Shown one piece after another: positions 1-10,741 of a stretch of DNA of 64,000 nt (the stretch's first letter is position 1; each line of letters starts with the position of its first letter). The notes under the pieces were generated by a model, which was not told where the DNA came from, searched no databases, and saw only the letters and a list, made by a program, of their open reading frames with translations. The DNA is from Cryptomeria japonica (lineage: Eukaryota; Streptophyta; Pinopsida; Cupressales; Cupressaceae), in NCBI RefSeq assembly GCF_030272615.1, contig NC_081415.1, positions 265,889,925 through 265,953,924 of the forward strand. Reading direction: 5' to 3'. The position numbers were made by a program, and so were the translations under genes.

Positions 1-190
1 TTCCATTGCATTCATAAATATTAGTTAATATGCATTCATATAGATACAATTGCATTCATTAGCATTATTGATACATACATGTACTACCATTGCATTCATG
101 AATCATATAGAATCAAATAGATATGCATCATATAAGCATACATGGAAAACAAAACATAAATAGATCGCTACCAGAACCTACATATCATAT
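1..190. other. AT-rich unassigned flank
   Basis: No coding signal. The stretch is rich in the recurring word TGCATTCAT, which gives it a mildly repetitive texture. It lies just outside the candidate LTR that begins at 191 and carries no clear polypurine tract on either strand next to that LTR. Confidence 0.4.
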
Positions 191-1857
191 TGTAGCGTCG
201 TAAATTGTACGCACTTGCTAGGGTGGTACAATTTCACACCTAGTTTAGCACCCGCCTTAGTGCATTTTACATTTTGCATTGCATTTATCCTTTAGCACTT
301 AATTAATCAAATTAATTAGGTCTAAGGTCCTATTTCATCATCTTCTACATCATAAAGTTGGGCCCTTTCATCATAGCGTGCCCTTTTCATTTTATTCCTC
401 CAATACATCACTCAATCAAAAAACCCTAATTAAGTCCTATTTCAAACTTGGGGGCTTGGTTTTGGGGGTCAAAACATCTCGAAATCACCTGTAACTTCGG
501 GATTCTCTCTAAAATCATCATATCTGACGTCCCTGAAAATTTGGTGAAAAGTTGTCGAGACCGTGGCGTCCGGAGTGCACATGGTCCCGGACATTTTTCC
601 CAAAATTTTAGGAGCACAATCCAATCATAAAATAAAGCTTAACCCCAAGAAATTGGTGGGATATTCAATCTCTAGGTCGGCCAAAAGACGAAATTACGAT
701 CTAGGGTTTCCTACATAAGAGCTCTCTTTCTTCATTTGAAGGGATCTGATCTTTGTTTTCAGGAACTTCATATGCAGCGAAAGAGCAGATCTTGGAAGAC
801 TTCAACAACATTCAACATCCTTCTATCAAGCATTTATCAATTTCATTCATCCATTTAGGACTTGGAAGACATTGAAGAACAATAGGAGATTACCGACTGA
901 AGATTGGCTTGTACTCCTCCCTTGAGGGTTGGGTATGATTTCATGTTGTTTTCATGTCTTTACATAAGCTTCAATACATCATCTATTCATGCTTTAGATC
1001 ACACTGCATCTTGATTTAGAGCATTTACATTATCATTTACAAGCAATTAGGGTTTACTTTCTAGGTTGCTCTAGTTTGCTTTCTTGCATTTTAGGACCTT
1101 GCACACACACTAGGTCTGCACACACAATACATTTACAAAACAACTTGGCTATTCGTGGAGGTGGAAATCACCGAAGTGGGGGTTTGACTAAGGCAAAACC
1201 CTATATAGCCACCCACACACCCTTTTCAGATATAAGTGCAGGTTTCGGATTCGGACGACGCCGCAGGAGACAGATCCGGGAAGAACAGGCCAAGATAGCA
1301 CCCTACATCAAATTGCAGAGCAAAAGACTGGGACAGGGGCACTAGGCACCCTAGTCCTGCCAGGACAGGGGCGCTGGGCGCCCTGGTCCCTAGGACAGAG
1401 GCGCTGGGTGCCCTAGTCCTCTGGACAGACAGCTTCTCAGACAATTTCCGACAGTGTTCCAGAGTGCAAAACGACAGTTTCCGGTGCAGTCTTCGGGACA
1501 GAATCAGGACAGTGGCGCCCACGCCCCCATCCCAAACATTTTCAGTCCAATTTTGACTCCAGGTACGCATTTGCATTCTTATTTCATCCTTGTATTTACA
1601 GTTGTTCATTGTTTAATCTTAATTCTCCAATCTTGTATTAGTTCATACTTGCATTTTGGGATTAGGGTTTGAACTTGCATCATTTTATCTTTCAATTTCA
1701 ACAAGGGAATAGAAATCCTAATAGATATCCCGTGGCTCTCTCTTTCACAAAAAGAAGTAGCCAATTGTGTGATACCTCTAGGCTCTTTCGTATTCCGTAA
1801 TGTGTGTCAAAAGGTAGGGTTAGGGCATGTTAACCTAGTCTCGCTTTTTCCCCTACA
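191..1857 (+). repeat. Candidate LTR, Tat-like ends
   Basis: The segment starts TGTAGCGTCGTAAATTG and ends CCCCTACA, so it has TG...CA termini inside a 5-bp inverted repeat (TGTAG/CTACA). Its start resembles the start of the gag-protease LTR on the minus strand at 23029 (TGTAGTGTCATAAAATTG), which supports an LTR origin. I see no second copy in the window, no primer-binding site after 1857 and no polypurine tract before 191. It may be a solo LTR or a coincidental match. Short ORFs inside it show no recognisable protein. Confidence 0.4.
1331..1429. repeat. GC-rich 30-32 bp tandem repeat
   Basis: Three tandem units begin at 1331, 1363 and 1393, with the start of a fourth at 1423. Each begins GGACAGGGGCGCTGGGCG or a close variant and continues through a CCCTAGTCC-like half. 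Each unit is nearly palindromic around GGGCGCC. It stands out sharply from the AT-rich surroundings and sits inside the candidate LTR. Confidence 0.8.
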
Positions 1858-2000
1858 CACATATATATAAATCAAAAGTGATAATGTGTACGAATACAAT
1901 AAACAGGCCCGAAGGCTCAGATAACATGATAAAAAATGTCTCAACCAACACTGCCTTTGTCAGCAGGTGGATCCTGTCAACTAGATCCTGCCCCAGGATG

Positions 2001-4341
2001 TCAAGGTGGTCCCATAACACCACCACTACTAGTCCATCGAGAAGTAGATCTACTCACTCTCATCCCCATAAAGGCACTAAAACTAGGCTCTCTCTGACCC
2101 TCAGGGATAGCTCTCTCATAAGCCTGGCGATAGTATATAGCCTCCTATGCAGCGGTGAAATACCTATCTGCCTGGTTGCGAGCATCTATACCTGGTCTAA
2201 AAAGATGATCAAATGCATCCATGGTATTCAGACCTCTCCAGATTGCCTCATTTCTCTCCCTCTAGAGACGATCCCTCTTAGCCTCAAGCGCACCGTAATC
2301 TACATGGTAGGCCTCTCGCTCGACATCTTGTATAGCGACCTCCTCCTCCAAACTCTGGATCCGTGCTCTAAGAATCTACGGATCGTGCTCATCGCCCACC
2401 TGTCCTCTCCCACCCTCTACAATAGGCACGTCCTCTAGCATTGATATATCATCATCATCATCTCCATCCTCGCTGCTCGATGACTCTGAAAAATCATCGC
2501 TATCCCCATTGTCGATAGACTCGGTGTCTCCACCAATGTCTACATCCTTGTCTCCACCTCCCTCATCTCCTATCTCATCCTCTCCCTCCCACCCTTCATC
2601 TCCCTCACCTCCTCCCTCGACTTTACCCTCCTCTTCTCCTCTGACTCTCTCCCCCACATCTATCCTCAAGTGTTGTCTAGGATGGTGAATCTGTTGTGTT
2701 GTAATCGAAATAACAGGATCAATAAGTGGAATTGCCCTATGTCTGGCAAACAATGCATCATACTCCAGCATTGTCCCTGGATCCGCTGCACCTCTACCCC
2801 AACCCTAGAGTAACGGCTGAAGAGCATCAAACTCAACAAAAGCAACATATGGTTGAATATAAACACCCCAATCAGATACCTCTCAAGATACATGAGCAAA
2901 ATAAGCGGTAACCACTGGTGTCACCTGTACCTCACCAAAATGTCTCAGTACCCACCCTGGAAGATACATCTCGATAATCCACTGTGTCTCGAAAATCCTA
3001 CCGATCATATATCTTTGTTGTCAGCAGAAAGGCAAGTGCACTGCATCATCTGCTCAACTGGGGCAATCTAAGTATGGTCTCCAAATGAAATGTTGCAAAA
3101 TGTCAAACTGATGCCTCCAGTACAAGGTGTTACCTGAACCCCTGTGTCTGATACCTTTTGTGTACCTAAAAGCATAAGGCTCACCAGGATGCAAATCAAC
3201 ATGAATGACAGGTCTCGAAATAGAAATATGCTCCCATGGCCAAGTCTAGAGCAGTGTCATACCACAATTGATAGACAGATATCCAAGATATACAATCCCA
3301 TACATTTGATAATACAACATGGCCAGTAGACATGGACCCCACACATATACTCATCGATGAACAATCATATCATGGAGCACTCTGCCCCATCCAACTGGAA
3401 ATATGTGACCTCATCTGTCAGGTATCAACAAACCACCAACAACACCGCATAGTACAATAGTCATGTCATCATAATCCAACCAGGCCCAAGGGATGTCATA
3501 TCGGCCACTCATCTGCAAGTCCTATATCTCACACTCAAAAAGTACACACAATCCAGCAATGCCATCATCATGGTCATACACAACTCTCTCACCATGAATC
3601 GGAATACATAGTATATGCCATACATCTTCTAACGTAATGGATGCCTCCCCAGTTGGAAGATGGAATGAACAAGTCTCAGAATGCCACCGCTCTATCAAAG
3701 TTGTAATCATGGCTCTGTTGGCCGTAACCTTTGGTAAGTGTAATACATGATATAAACCAAGCTGGCGTATATGCTCAATCTCCCATCAAGTAAGTCAGCA
3801 CGAAGATCAAGTCCACTGGGTCTGCTTTGTCGGCAGTATAATACTCCAATGTTCTCCTGCACTGAGAAAATGTTTAAAATATTAGATGTCGGATCACGAA
3901 AAAAATAAAATATTTTCAGACGCATGACAAAAATTTACACATACAATGAATGCGTGATAGTTATTACGAATGTGGTACACTTATAGCTTTTGTGTGCCAT
4001 TTAGAGCTAATGTGTAATGATATGAGCGCATGCGTAACATTAAACACTTATGCGTGATGATATGAATGAATGCGGTACATTCTACACTAATGTGTAATAG
4101 TTAAGGTGATTGTGTAACAGTTAAAGCATTTGCAGTATAGTTAAGGAAAATGCATGAAAATCGATATGCTAATGCATGACACAAAGAAAAAAATGATCAC
4201 TAAATTGTTTTTCAGAAAATAGAAAAATACTGGCAAAAAATCAAGAAAAATTTGGAAAAATACCATGCTGCCAGTCCCAGGAGGTCTCTGATAGGAACGT
4301 ACTCAGTTAGACAGGTGCAATCGAGCTCTATAACCAGCCAT
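2001..4341 (-). pseudogene. Plant mobile domain (PMD/MAIN-like) relic
   Basis: Exon 1 runs from an ATG at 4341 down to 4264 and begins MAGYRARLHL, with a TGA at codon 13. The best splice pair gives an intron at 3857-4263 (GT...AG). Exon 2 carries PMD signatures in order: RQLGLYHVLHLPKV (about 3720-3780), LIERWHSETCSFHLPTGE (3640-3700), TWPWEHISISRP (about 3200-3250), QHFIWRPYLDCP (about 3065-3100) and GWVLRHFGEVQVTP (about 2920-2965). Then come an acidic, low-complexity tail (2410-2700) and a coiled tail (RARIQSLEEEV, RQAYER) ending near a stop at 2001-2003. A frameshift near 3780 and several in-frame stops break it. PMD proteins (MAIN, MAIL1 and PP7 relatives) occur as plant genes and as cargo of transposons. 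No transposase is visible here, so I cannot say which kind this was. Confidence 0.85.
3951..4170. repeat. 20-bp-register degenerate tandem array
   Basis: Eleven consecutive units start exactly every 20 bases (3951, 3971, 3991 ... 4151). Each begins TGYG or a close variant. The fullest form is TGTGTAATAGTTAAGGTGAT at 4091. A weaker twelfth unit starts at 4173. The array lies wholly inside the inferred intron of the PMD relic. There are no unique spacers between units. Confidence 0.85.
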
Positions 4342-4431
4342 GATGATCAAATACTCACAAGAAAGCACAAAAATTGTACAGAAAACAAAGAACTTACCAA
4401 ATACCAAATGAGCAAATGAAAACCTACAATC

Positions 4432-4441
4432 TCTATTTATA
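4432..4441 (-). promoter_or_regulatory. TATA box upstream of PMD relic
   Basis: On the minus strand the sequence reads TATAAATAGA, about 90 bases upstream of the ATG at 4341. The spacing suits a core promoter with a short 5' leader. It supports the choice of that start codon. Confidence 0.6.
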
Positions 4442-4717
4442 GCTCAAAATTAGGGTTTTTTGACACCTTGACACCCGTGGTCCCCGGTAGCTTCAAACAA
4501 CTTGTAGCCTACTCAAATGATCTCAAAATTGATCAAAAATTCACATGCTTGCGCATTACACTGGTATCGAAAACATGGTCTCAATTTTTTAATTTTTCAA
4601 CCACCTTTTTTGAGGGGGCATATTTACACTATACAGCAGTACCAAGGCATACTGGGGTAGAATTTTTAATTTTCTTTGAAACAATGTCATTCTGACTTTG
4701 TCTCAAAGAGGGAAAAA
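4442..4717 (+). other. 3' internal end with PPT of a lost element
   Basis: A short 75-codon ORF here has no recognisable relatives. The stretch ends with the purine run AAAGAGGG followed by A residues, directly before a TG at 4718. That is the arrangement of a polypurine tract against a 3' LTR on the plus strand. The body of the element is not identifiable. Confidence 0.4.
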
Positions 4718-5814
4718 TGTACACACCTAAAAATGTCTCATTGATCATGTATTAGTTGTTCCTCTAATTGATTAAATAATCTTTAATTATTTAATTAATT
4801 TAATTAATCTTATTCTTCTAATTTTATATTTCCTCATCATCTTACTAATTATTCTATTTCCTATTCTATCATCATTTAAATAAATTCAATTTCAATTTCT
4901 ATCTCTCTGATCAACTAATCATTCAACCCTCTTCTAAATATTAATTAAATATTTATTATTTAATTAATTATAATTTAATCCTTTAAATTTAAGTCTTTAT
5001 TATTTAATTAAATTCCATTTTTAAATAATTAAATAGTTTCTTTAAATTATTTAATTAACTAATTAATTCTTCCATTTCCAAATCCCCAAATTCTAATTTC
5101 ATTTAATTTCATATTCTTCTAGTTTCTTCCAAATTCAAATACATGTGCATGATTTCAAAAATCAAATTGAAAATCAAAGCCAAGCTCTAAATATATTCAA
5201 ATACTAAATTGAATTAAATAAATTCAACTATTTGAATTAAAATCTCATGCAAAGATTAAATTGAAAATCTAAGTCTAAATACAAGCACATGCTAAATTAA
5301 TTAATTAAATCATTTGTCTCTCCAGTCTCTATTTTCATCTTCTAGTTCTCTTGGTCATCTTGTTTATTTCCTCCAATCATTCTTTTTCTTCCTTCAGTTA
5401 GCTTTTTCTCAATCAGTTAATTCAATTAATCTATTCAATCTATTCTATTTCACCTCCAAGCCAGCAGTTCAACTATCAATCAGCATGTGAGCTCACCGGA
5501 GTTCCACCTCTTGATCAATCTGTTCCACCTTTCAATCAATCTTCTCCAAAAATCTATAAATTGAGCATTCAATCTCCATTTTCAATAATCACAAACTTTG
5601 AATATTTGTGTCAATTGTAGGTTGTTAGTGCAATATCTGAGAGCCATCATACCACAGAGAAGAGAAGAGCAATGGAAGTTATATGCAGTCATGGAATAGG
5701 GAGTCTTTAATTGATTTCATTTATAGTTCCTATTTTGCTTGATTTTGTTATTTCATTGTCTATTTGTTAGAATTCTTTGATTATATAGGGATTCATGATT
5801 TCCCTTTTTCTTCT
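4718..5814 (+). repeat. Candidate AT-rich LTR, 3' truncated
   Basis: Starts TGTACACACCTAAAAATG straight after a polypurine tract. The first 600 bases are dominated by TTAATTAA-type words. A TATA box (TATAAATT, 5555-5562) is followed about 70 bases later by leader-like sequence. No CA-terminated end or second copy is seen. It appears to be cut off where the copia family A fragment begins near 5815. Confidence 0.4.
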
Positions 5815-5816
5815 AA

Positions 5817-6026
5817 TTGATATTTTATAAGATGAATTTTACTTGCACACACACATCAATAAAATATAACTTTCTGAAGGACAAGGTGGAAGAAAAAGAA
5901 GTCAAATTGGTTTATGTGAACACTAAAGAACAGATCATAGATATATTCACTAAACCATTGTCTAAGGAATCATTTGAGTATTTGAGAGACAGGTTAGGGG
6001 TTTCTTCCCCTCTAGCACAGACTTGA
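5817..6026 (+). pseudogene. Copia RNase H C-terminal fragment
   Basis: The residues include IKYNFLKDKVEEKEVKLVYV followed by IIDIFTKPLSKESFEYLRDR. This is the conserved carboxyl end of Ty1/copia RNase H, with the usual adenine-rich ADxxTKPL block changed to IDIFTKPL. The catalytic part of RNase H and everything upstream is missing, so it is a remnant. It reads toward the PPT and LTR as expected. Confidence 0.8.
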
Positions 6027-6371
6027 TTGATGCAGTTTGGCATCAGTCCAACATGCATTATCAAAGATATTATTCATTCTGGCACTGATGTGTGGTGCTA
6101 CTACTCAGGGGGAGTAGTCGAATTTGAGAGTCAGAGGCTTACATTCTTGCTTTGATATTTTTGTCAAATTTATGGCATTGATGTCAAAGGGGGAGAGATA
6201 GTGATATGAAAAATAAATTCAGAAATTTACATAGATATTATTCTCAAGGGTAGAGTTTTTGATATTCAGGAGATTGTTGGTTGTCTTCCATAGGGGGAGA
6301 CTTGTTTGACATTTCTTGGTACTTAGATGTTTTTCACATCTAGTGTTGCCATGAATGCCAAAGGGGGATAT

Positions 6372-7639
6372 TGTTGGTAATATGGATCAATTGATTATGT
6401 GTTGCATTCATGTTTTGTCATTGATGTCAAGACTAGCTATTATGGTTGGTTACCGACATATAGGTTTTGATTATCGGTAGAAGATCTAGTGTTACCGGTA
6501 GAAGGGACTATCTGTTGGACACTTCCTGCATGATTGAATCAATGGAGTATGTTTATTTTTATGTGTTACATGCTTCTGGAGCATATTTTGGTTAGTTGGT
6601 ATTGACTTAGTAATTGGATGTTATCATACACTCTTGTAAACCCTTACCATCATGGGTTTAAAATTTAATCGGTAGAGCTTTCATTGAGAAACCTTGACAG
6701 AATTCTAAGTGGTGTTGGTGCGACTTCTAGATGGAATTCAAGATGCAAAAAGCGATCCTTGATCGTGCCTCAACTTTTTGAAGACATTGCTTTGGCATGT
6801 TGGACCCATATTAGGTCTAGTGCCTATCTAGATTATGGACTGATATCATGTTAACATGTTCTCTACACGTTACTAGGATGATTTATGGATTGGTTATTGT
6901 TGTTTTGGTCTTAAGTCGACATGGCATATCATTGTAATATGGATGTATGTAATGATCTTATAGTAATATCTTTTAGGTGGCCGACCTAATTGGTTTAGGC
7001 CTTAGGGTTTGTATAAATTGATGTAAGATCTCATTGTAGATCATATGGTATGGTATGGGAATGGAAAAGTAGTATCATGGTCATGGAATGCAATATCATA
7101 TGTGAAGGAGATTTAGTCAATCATAGGTGATCAAATTTGGTTTAAGGAAGAGGTCAAAGGCCTCTGGTATTGAGCTTAACCGGGACTGTAATCAGGCATG
7201 GTAGATGCTATCTCTGGCAGTTCATTATTCTAGATTGTTGTCCATTTATCTTGAGGTAGTTATAACCTCTCTATAGTCAATAAGACTCTTTTGTAATGAG
7301 TAGTATGCTCTAGGCAGTATGCCTTCCTACATGTGCAGGCCCCTTATTGTATCAAATACTTTCTGCAGAAGTATCATCTGACTATGGGTAGGCTTCCCAC
7401 CATGGTTTTTCCCTTTCTAGGTTTTCCACATACAAATCATGGTGTTATGTGGTATGGTTGCATTGTGTTAATTCTATGTTTCATTCTTAAGTTTTACTGC
7501 TTACCTGTATCTATTTCTGCTATTTTGGTTTTTTAATGTTTACATGATCCGATTAAACATTATTAAGTGGTTTGATTGACATAATCTGTTAACAACTGAT
7601 TCATCCCCCTCTCTCAGTTTTTCACCGGTTATCCTAACA
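6372..7639 (+). repeat. 3' LTR of copia A1
   Basis: Begins TGTTGGTAATATGG right after the polypurine run AAGGGGGATAT and ends ATCCTAACA, about 1.27 kb. A TATA box lies at 7012-7019 (TATAAATT). It matches the LTR at 52217-53412 and, reversed, the LTR at 54226-55498 along most of its length. No primer-binding site follows, consistent with a 3' LTR. Confidence 0.85.
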
Positions 7640-7662
7640 AGAGGATCTACGAACAAATGAAG

Positions 7663-8074
7663 CTAGTCAAGAAAATCACCTATCTCTGAATCTTGTTGAA
7701 CATCAATTAGGGAAGGTAAACAAGATGCAAGATGAGTCACTTCAAGCATAGTAGATGGAGCTACTACGAGTTCCAAACAAGGATCATTCTCTAATGATGA
7801 GTCACTTTGTTTGTCACTATGAGCTAGGGTTAATGCTTTTGAAAAATGTGAAGATAACCCATGATTAACATCAATAATCTCATACATATCATCAAAAAAA
7901 TTAGAATCAACATTGTTAGCATGAACAACATCATCATCCATATCATCATCTATATTAATGCAAAAAGAGCATGAAGCATCATTTTTCTTAAGCATTTTTA
8001 ATCATGGTGAATTAGGTTGAAATTCCTCCCTAGGGTTAGGTGAAGGCTGGACAAATGAGATCAAGTCAACATTT
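7663..8074 (-). pseudogene. Gag-protease element G1, C-terminal ORF
   Basis: This is the downstream end of the G1 reading frame. Joining it to 15862 across the chromovirus restores one frame at the junction (SQKTPNVDLISFVQPSP, matching PPKTPTVDMIPFSPKKDV in copy G3). After an in-frame TGA it continues with an acidic tract rich in IDDDMDDD, then LELVVAPSTMLEV, and ends GDFLD before a stop. Copy G3 ends with the same layout (LDLVIALSVVLDV ... DVMLD). No known enzymatic domain is visible. Function unknown; conserved between copies. Confidence 0.65.
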
Positions 8075-9634
8075 TGGTGTAGGAGCACCTAGTTTTGGTT
8101 ACATTTTCAAAGTTTTTACAATTTTGGTTTGATTAGGTTCAAATGTGTGTTTTCTCAGTTTGAAATAGCATCCCATAAGTGCATCAAGATAACCTACTCC
8201 GATGGGTTGTTTAGTGTTGAATGATCGGGTATCGGAAGGAGCTGGTTCAAGTTACCCCGACGACCTGATGAGTTAGCATTAGCTTGGAGCGGAGTCATCG
8301 GGTATTGGCATAAGCTTTTTCTTGCTACACCGATGACCCAATGAGCCATCAGGTATCGGTAGGAGTTGTAGAATTCTACACCGATGTCCTAATGGGAGTT
8401 ATCGGGTATCGGGGAGAATGGTTTCTTGTTATCCTGTGGACCCGATAGGAAAGTGCTAGTCAAGGAAAGAGTTACTGGGTATCAGGAGGAGTGTTTTCTT
8501 GTTACCCTAATAACCCGATAACAAGGTGCAAGTAGAGGAGGTTGACTTTGGAGACATCCTCCATTGGAAAAGTGCAATGTCATGTTACCCAATGACTCAA
8601 TGAAAAGTGCGAAGCGAAAGTGTGAAGACATCGGTCATTGATAGCCCATTCTGATGTTACACGGAAGACTCGATAGGAAGTACAAAGAGTTGGAGGTTGT
8701 CATCAGACATCGGTAACCTTGTTTGGATGTTACCCTGATGCTCTGATAAAGGCTAGAAACCGTTGGTAATGAGTTCAATCTTGTACAATAGAAGGGGTTC
8801 ACGACAGAGGACAAAATGTATAAAAGACCCAATGGGCATTTGTAAAAGGATTGTTTTTTTTTTGAATGTGGATTGTTGATTGCCATGGAGAACACATCTA
8901 TTTTCCTAAATAATAAAGAGAAGTTTATTTTCTGGTTTTCATTCAGTATCAGATTTCTATTTTTGAATTGCAATAATGTTTTAGAATCTTTAAGTTCACT
9001 TATGCAGTCAATGTAAACGCTTCATTTCTTTGTTCTGTGAGTTACTGGGTTGAACCCGGGAATAAGATTGGAATCTGTAAATAAGTTTTCCTTTTTTCAG
9101 TGTAGGTTCTCTATTTGTAAATAAAAACATGGCTATAGCTTGAAACTCCACATGACCATTGGAGGTGGTCAAGCAAAGCCAATCATGTACAGTAGGTTTT
9201 CATTTTTGGAAGTCTAGGAGATGGCATTAGCTATTCCTGCAAACTGGCCCTAGGCAATCTTGGTGATAGTCCAACTAGGTGTCAGTAGTGTGAATGAGAT
9301 AACTTATAGGGGAGGAATCTATTGAGAACCGGAAGAAGATCCAGAAGGCTATAAGCCCTAGAACCTAGTCATTTTGTAACCGAAAGGAGAGAGTTTTCCA
9401 AACCAAACATGAAGAGTGGTTTTGCAAAAAAAAAAAAAAAAGAGAACAAGTGTTGACTGTACTGCACCCCTGCAAGGATATAGTGAGCAAGTTTACCTTG
9501 TGAGCTTGAGGAAGGTGAAACGAGAAAACTACTAGTAGGGGAGTACATAGGAGAAGACTATGGGCCCTAATAGAGAATAGGATTACACCATCAAAAGGAC
9601 TCCTGTTGGTGGTAAATTAGGACTCTCCCTATCA
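8075..9634 (+). repeat. 5' LTR of chromovirus
   Basis: Matches 14297-15861 end to end. Its first third carries five degenerate units, each with a GGGTATCGG-like half and a CCGATGACCCGAT-like inverted half (8226-8525). It lacks about 15 bases present in the 3' LTR near 14970. A run of A residues lies at about 9426-9441. Confidence 0.95.
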
Positions 9635-9637
9635 AAG

Positions 9638-9650
9638 TGGTATCAGAGCA
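9638..9650 (+). other. Primer-binding site, tRNA-iMet type
   Basis: TGGTATCAGAGCA, three bases after the end of the 5' LTR. It is complementary to the 3' end of plant initiator tRNA-Met, the usual primer for minus-strand synthesis. Confidence 0.9.
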
Positions 9651-9677
9651 AGTTAAGACTTGGAAAGAAACTTGTTG

Positions 9678-10741
9678 ATGACAAACAATGAATCCATAGG
9701 AGAAAATAGTCTCAAAATGGTGACCAATGTAGAGTTATCCAGGAAGGTAGAAGATTAGGAAGAAGAGAATAGACTCCTGAGAGAAAGATCGCTACAATTG
9801 GAGAGCAAACTAGACATAGTTGAGGATAAAAGTGAGAAAGTAAAAATTAAGGTCAATGAAGGGAAGGGAAAAGAATCAGTAGAAGAGGATAGGATACCTG
9901 AATCAGACCCTATTCTACTTGAAGAACCATTCCTTAAAGCAATTAAAGCCTTAGGGGGAAAATACTTGGAAGGAATGCCATTTTTTTATGGGAAAATGGA
10001 GCCTGACGTAGTTATGGAATGGATTGAAGGATTGGAGAATCACTTTGAGTGTGATGGAATTAGTGAAGCCCAAAAGGTGAAGGTAGCCAAGTCTAGATTG
10101 AGAGGAGCATCCTTGACTTGGTTGAAGTTTATCCAAGAAGAAAGGCAAAAAGAGGGTAATAACCAAATAGCCAATTGGAAAGGAATGGTAACAAAGGTGA
10201 GGGAAGCCTATATCCCTGAAGATTATGAGATCCAGCTGCATAAAAGGAGGCAAAACTTGAGACAAAGAGACTTGGATGTGAGTAGCTACACTGAGGAATT
10301 TCAGAAGTTGTGTCTGAGATCCAAGGTGGTAGAGGATGAGAGCATCAAGGTAGCTAGATACTTGAATGGATTGAGATGGAACATTCAAGAGGAGTTAAGT
10401 TTGTTATGTCCTAACACTATGCATAAGTTCTTTCAATTGGCACTGAAGGTGGAGGAAAAGAGCAAGAAGAAACAAGAACAAAGAAACAGAAGCAGAGGTA
10501 GAGGAAGAGATGGTAGAGGTCATAGAGGTAGCTATAGTGGTAGAGGTGTAGACCAAAGATCCCAAGATGAATCCAAGTTGGTAGAGAAAAGTGGGGATTC
10601 TAATAGCAAGAGCATCTATAGAGGAAGGGGATCTAGCAACTCTAATAGAGGAAGGTCTAGTGGATCAGGAAGAGGGTCCTAATTTTCCATAACAAAGTGC
10701 TACAATTGCTATTAGCTTGGACACCTAGCTTATAGATGCCC
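9678..10741 (+). pseudogene. Chromovirus gag with zinc knuckle
   Basis: The ATG at 9678 aligns with the gag start of the related element at 48135 (shared GENSLKMVTN). A TAG at 9756-9758 stands where that copy has Gln; an open stretch runs from there to 10680. The gag domain spans roughly 9970-10470 (WIEGLENHFE, YTEEFQKLCLRSKVVEDES). A basic Arg/Gly/Ser-rich stretch follows (RGRGRDGRGHRGSY). The CCHC knuckle CYNCY-LGHLAYRC at 10700-10741 contains a TAG where the sister copy has Gln. Gag would form the cytoplasmic particle that packages element RNA. The stops make it a pseudogene. Confidence 0.9.

Larger units (their letters stand above)
5815..7639 (+). mobile_element. Copia family A, 3' end (copy A1)
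   Basis: Contains the last part of RNase H, a 3' untranslated stretch with two GGGGGAG-type purine runs, a polypurine tract (about 6361-6368) and a complete 3' LTR (6372-7639). Its 5' portion is missing at the junction with the AT-rich LTR. The right end abuts the gag-protease element G1 at 7640. The two other LTRs of the family form the inverted repeat at 51655-56048. Confidence 0.8.

Noticed and set aside
1226-1609. 127-codon minus-strand ORF across the GC-rich repeat
   Set aside because: Its apparent repeats (APSASVLGTR) are only the translated tandem DNA repeat. No start context, domain or homologous copy.
2376-2771. Acidic 131-codon ORF as a separate gene
   Set aside because: It is in place as the acidic tail of the PMD relic, following the QF-type motif at about 2920, so it is part of that pseudogene.
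3951-4170. CRISPR-like array
   Set aside because: The repeats are directly abutting, 20 bp each, degenerate, and have no spacers. The setting is plant nuclear DNA.
191-5814. Blocks 191-1857 and 4718-5814 as the two LTRs of one element carrying the PMD gene
   Set aside because: Their ends (TGTAGCG and TGTACAC) and interiors do not match, so they cannot be an LTR pair.
9951-10388. 145-codon ORF antisense to chromovirus gag
   Set aside because: Exact shadow of the gag frame on the other strand; no independent features.
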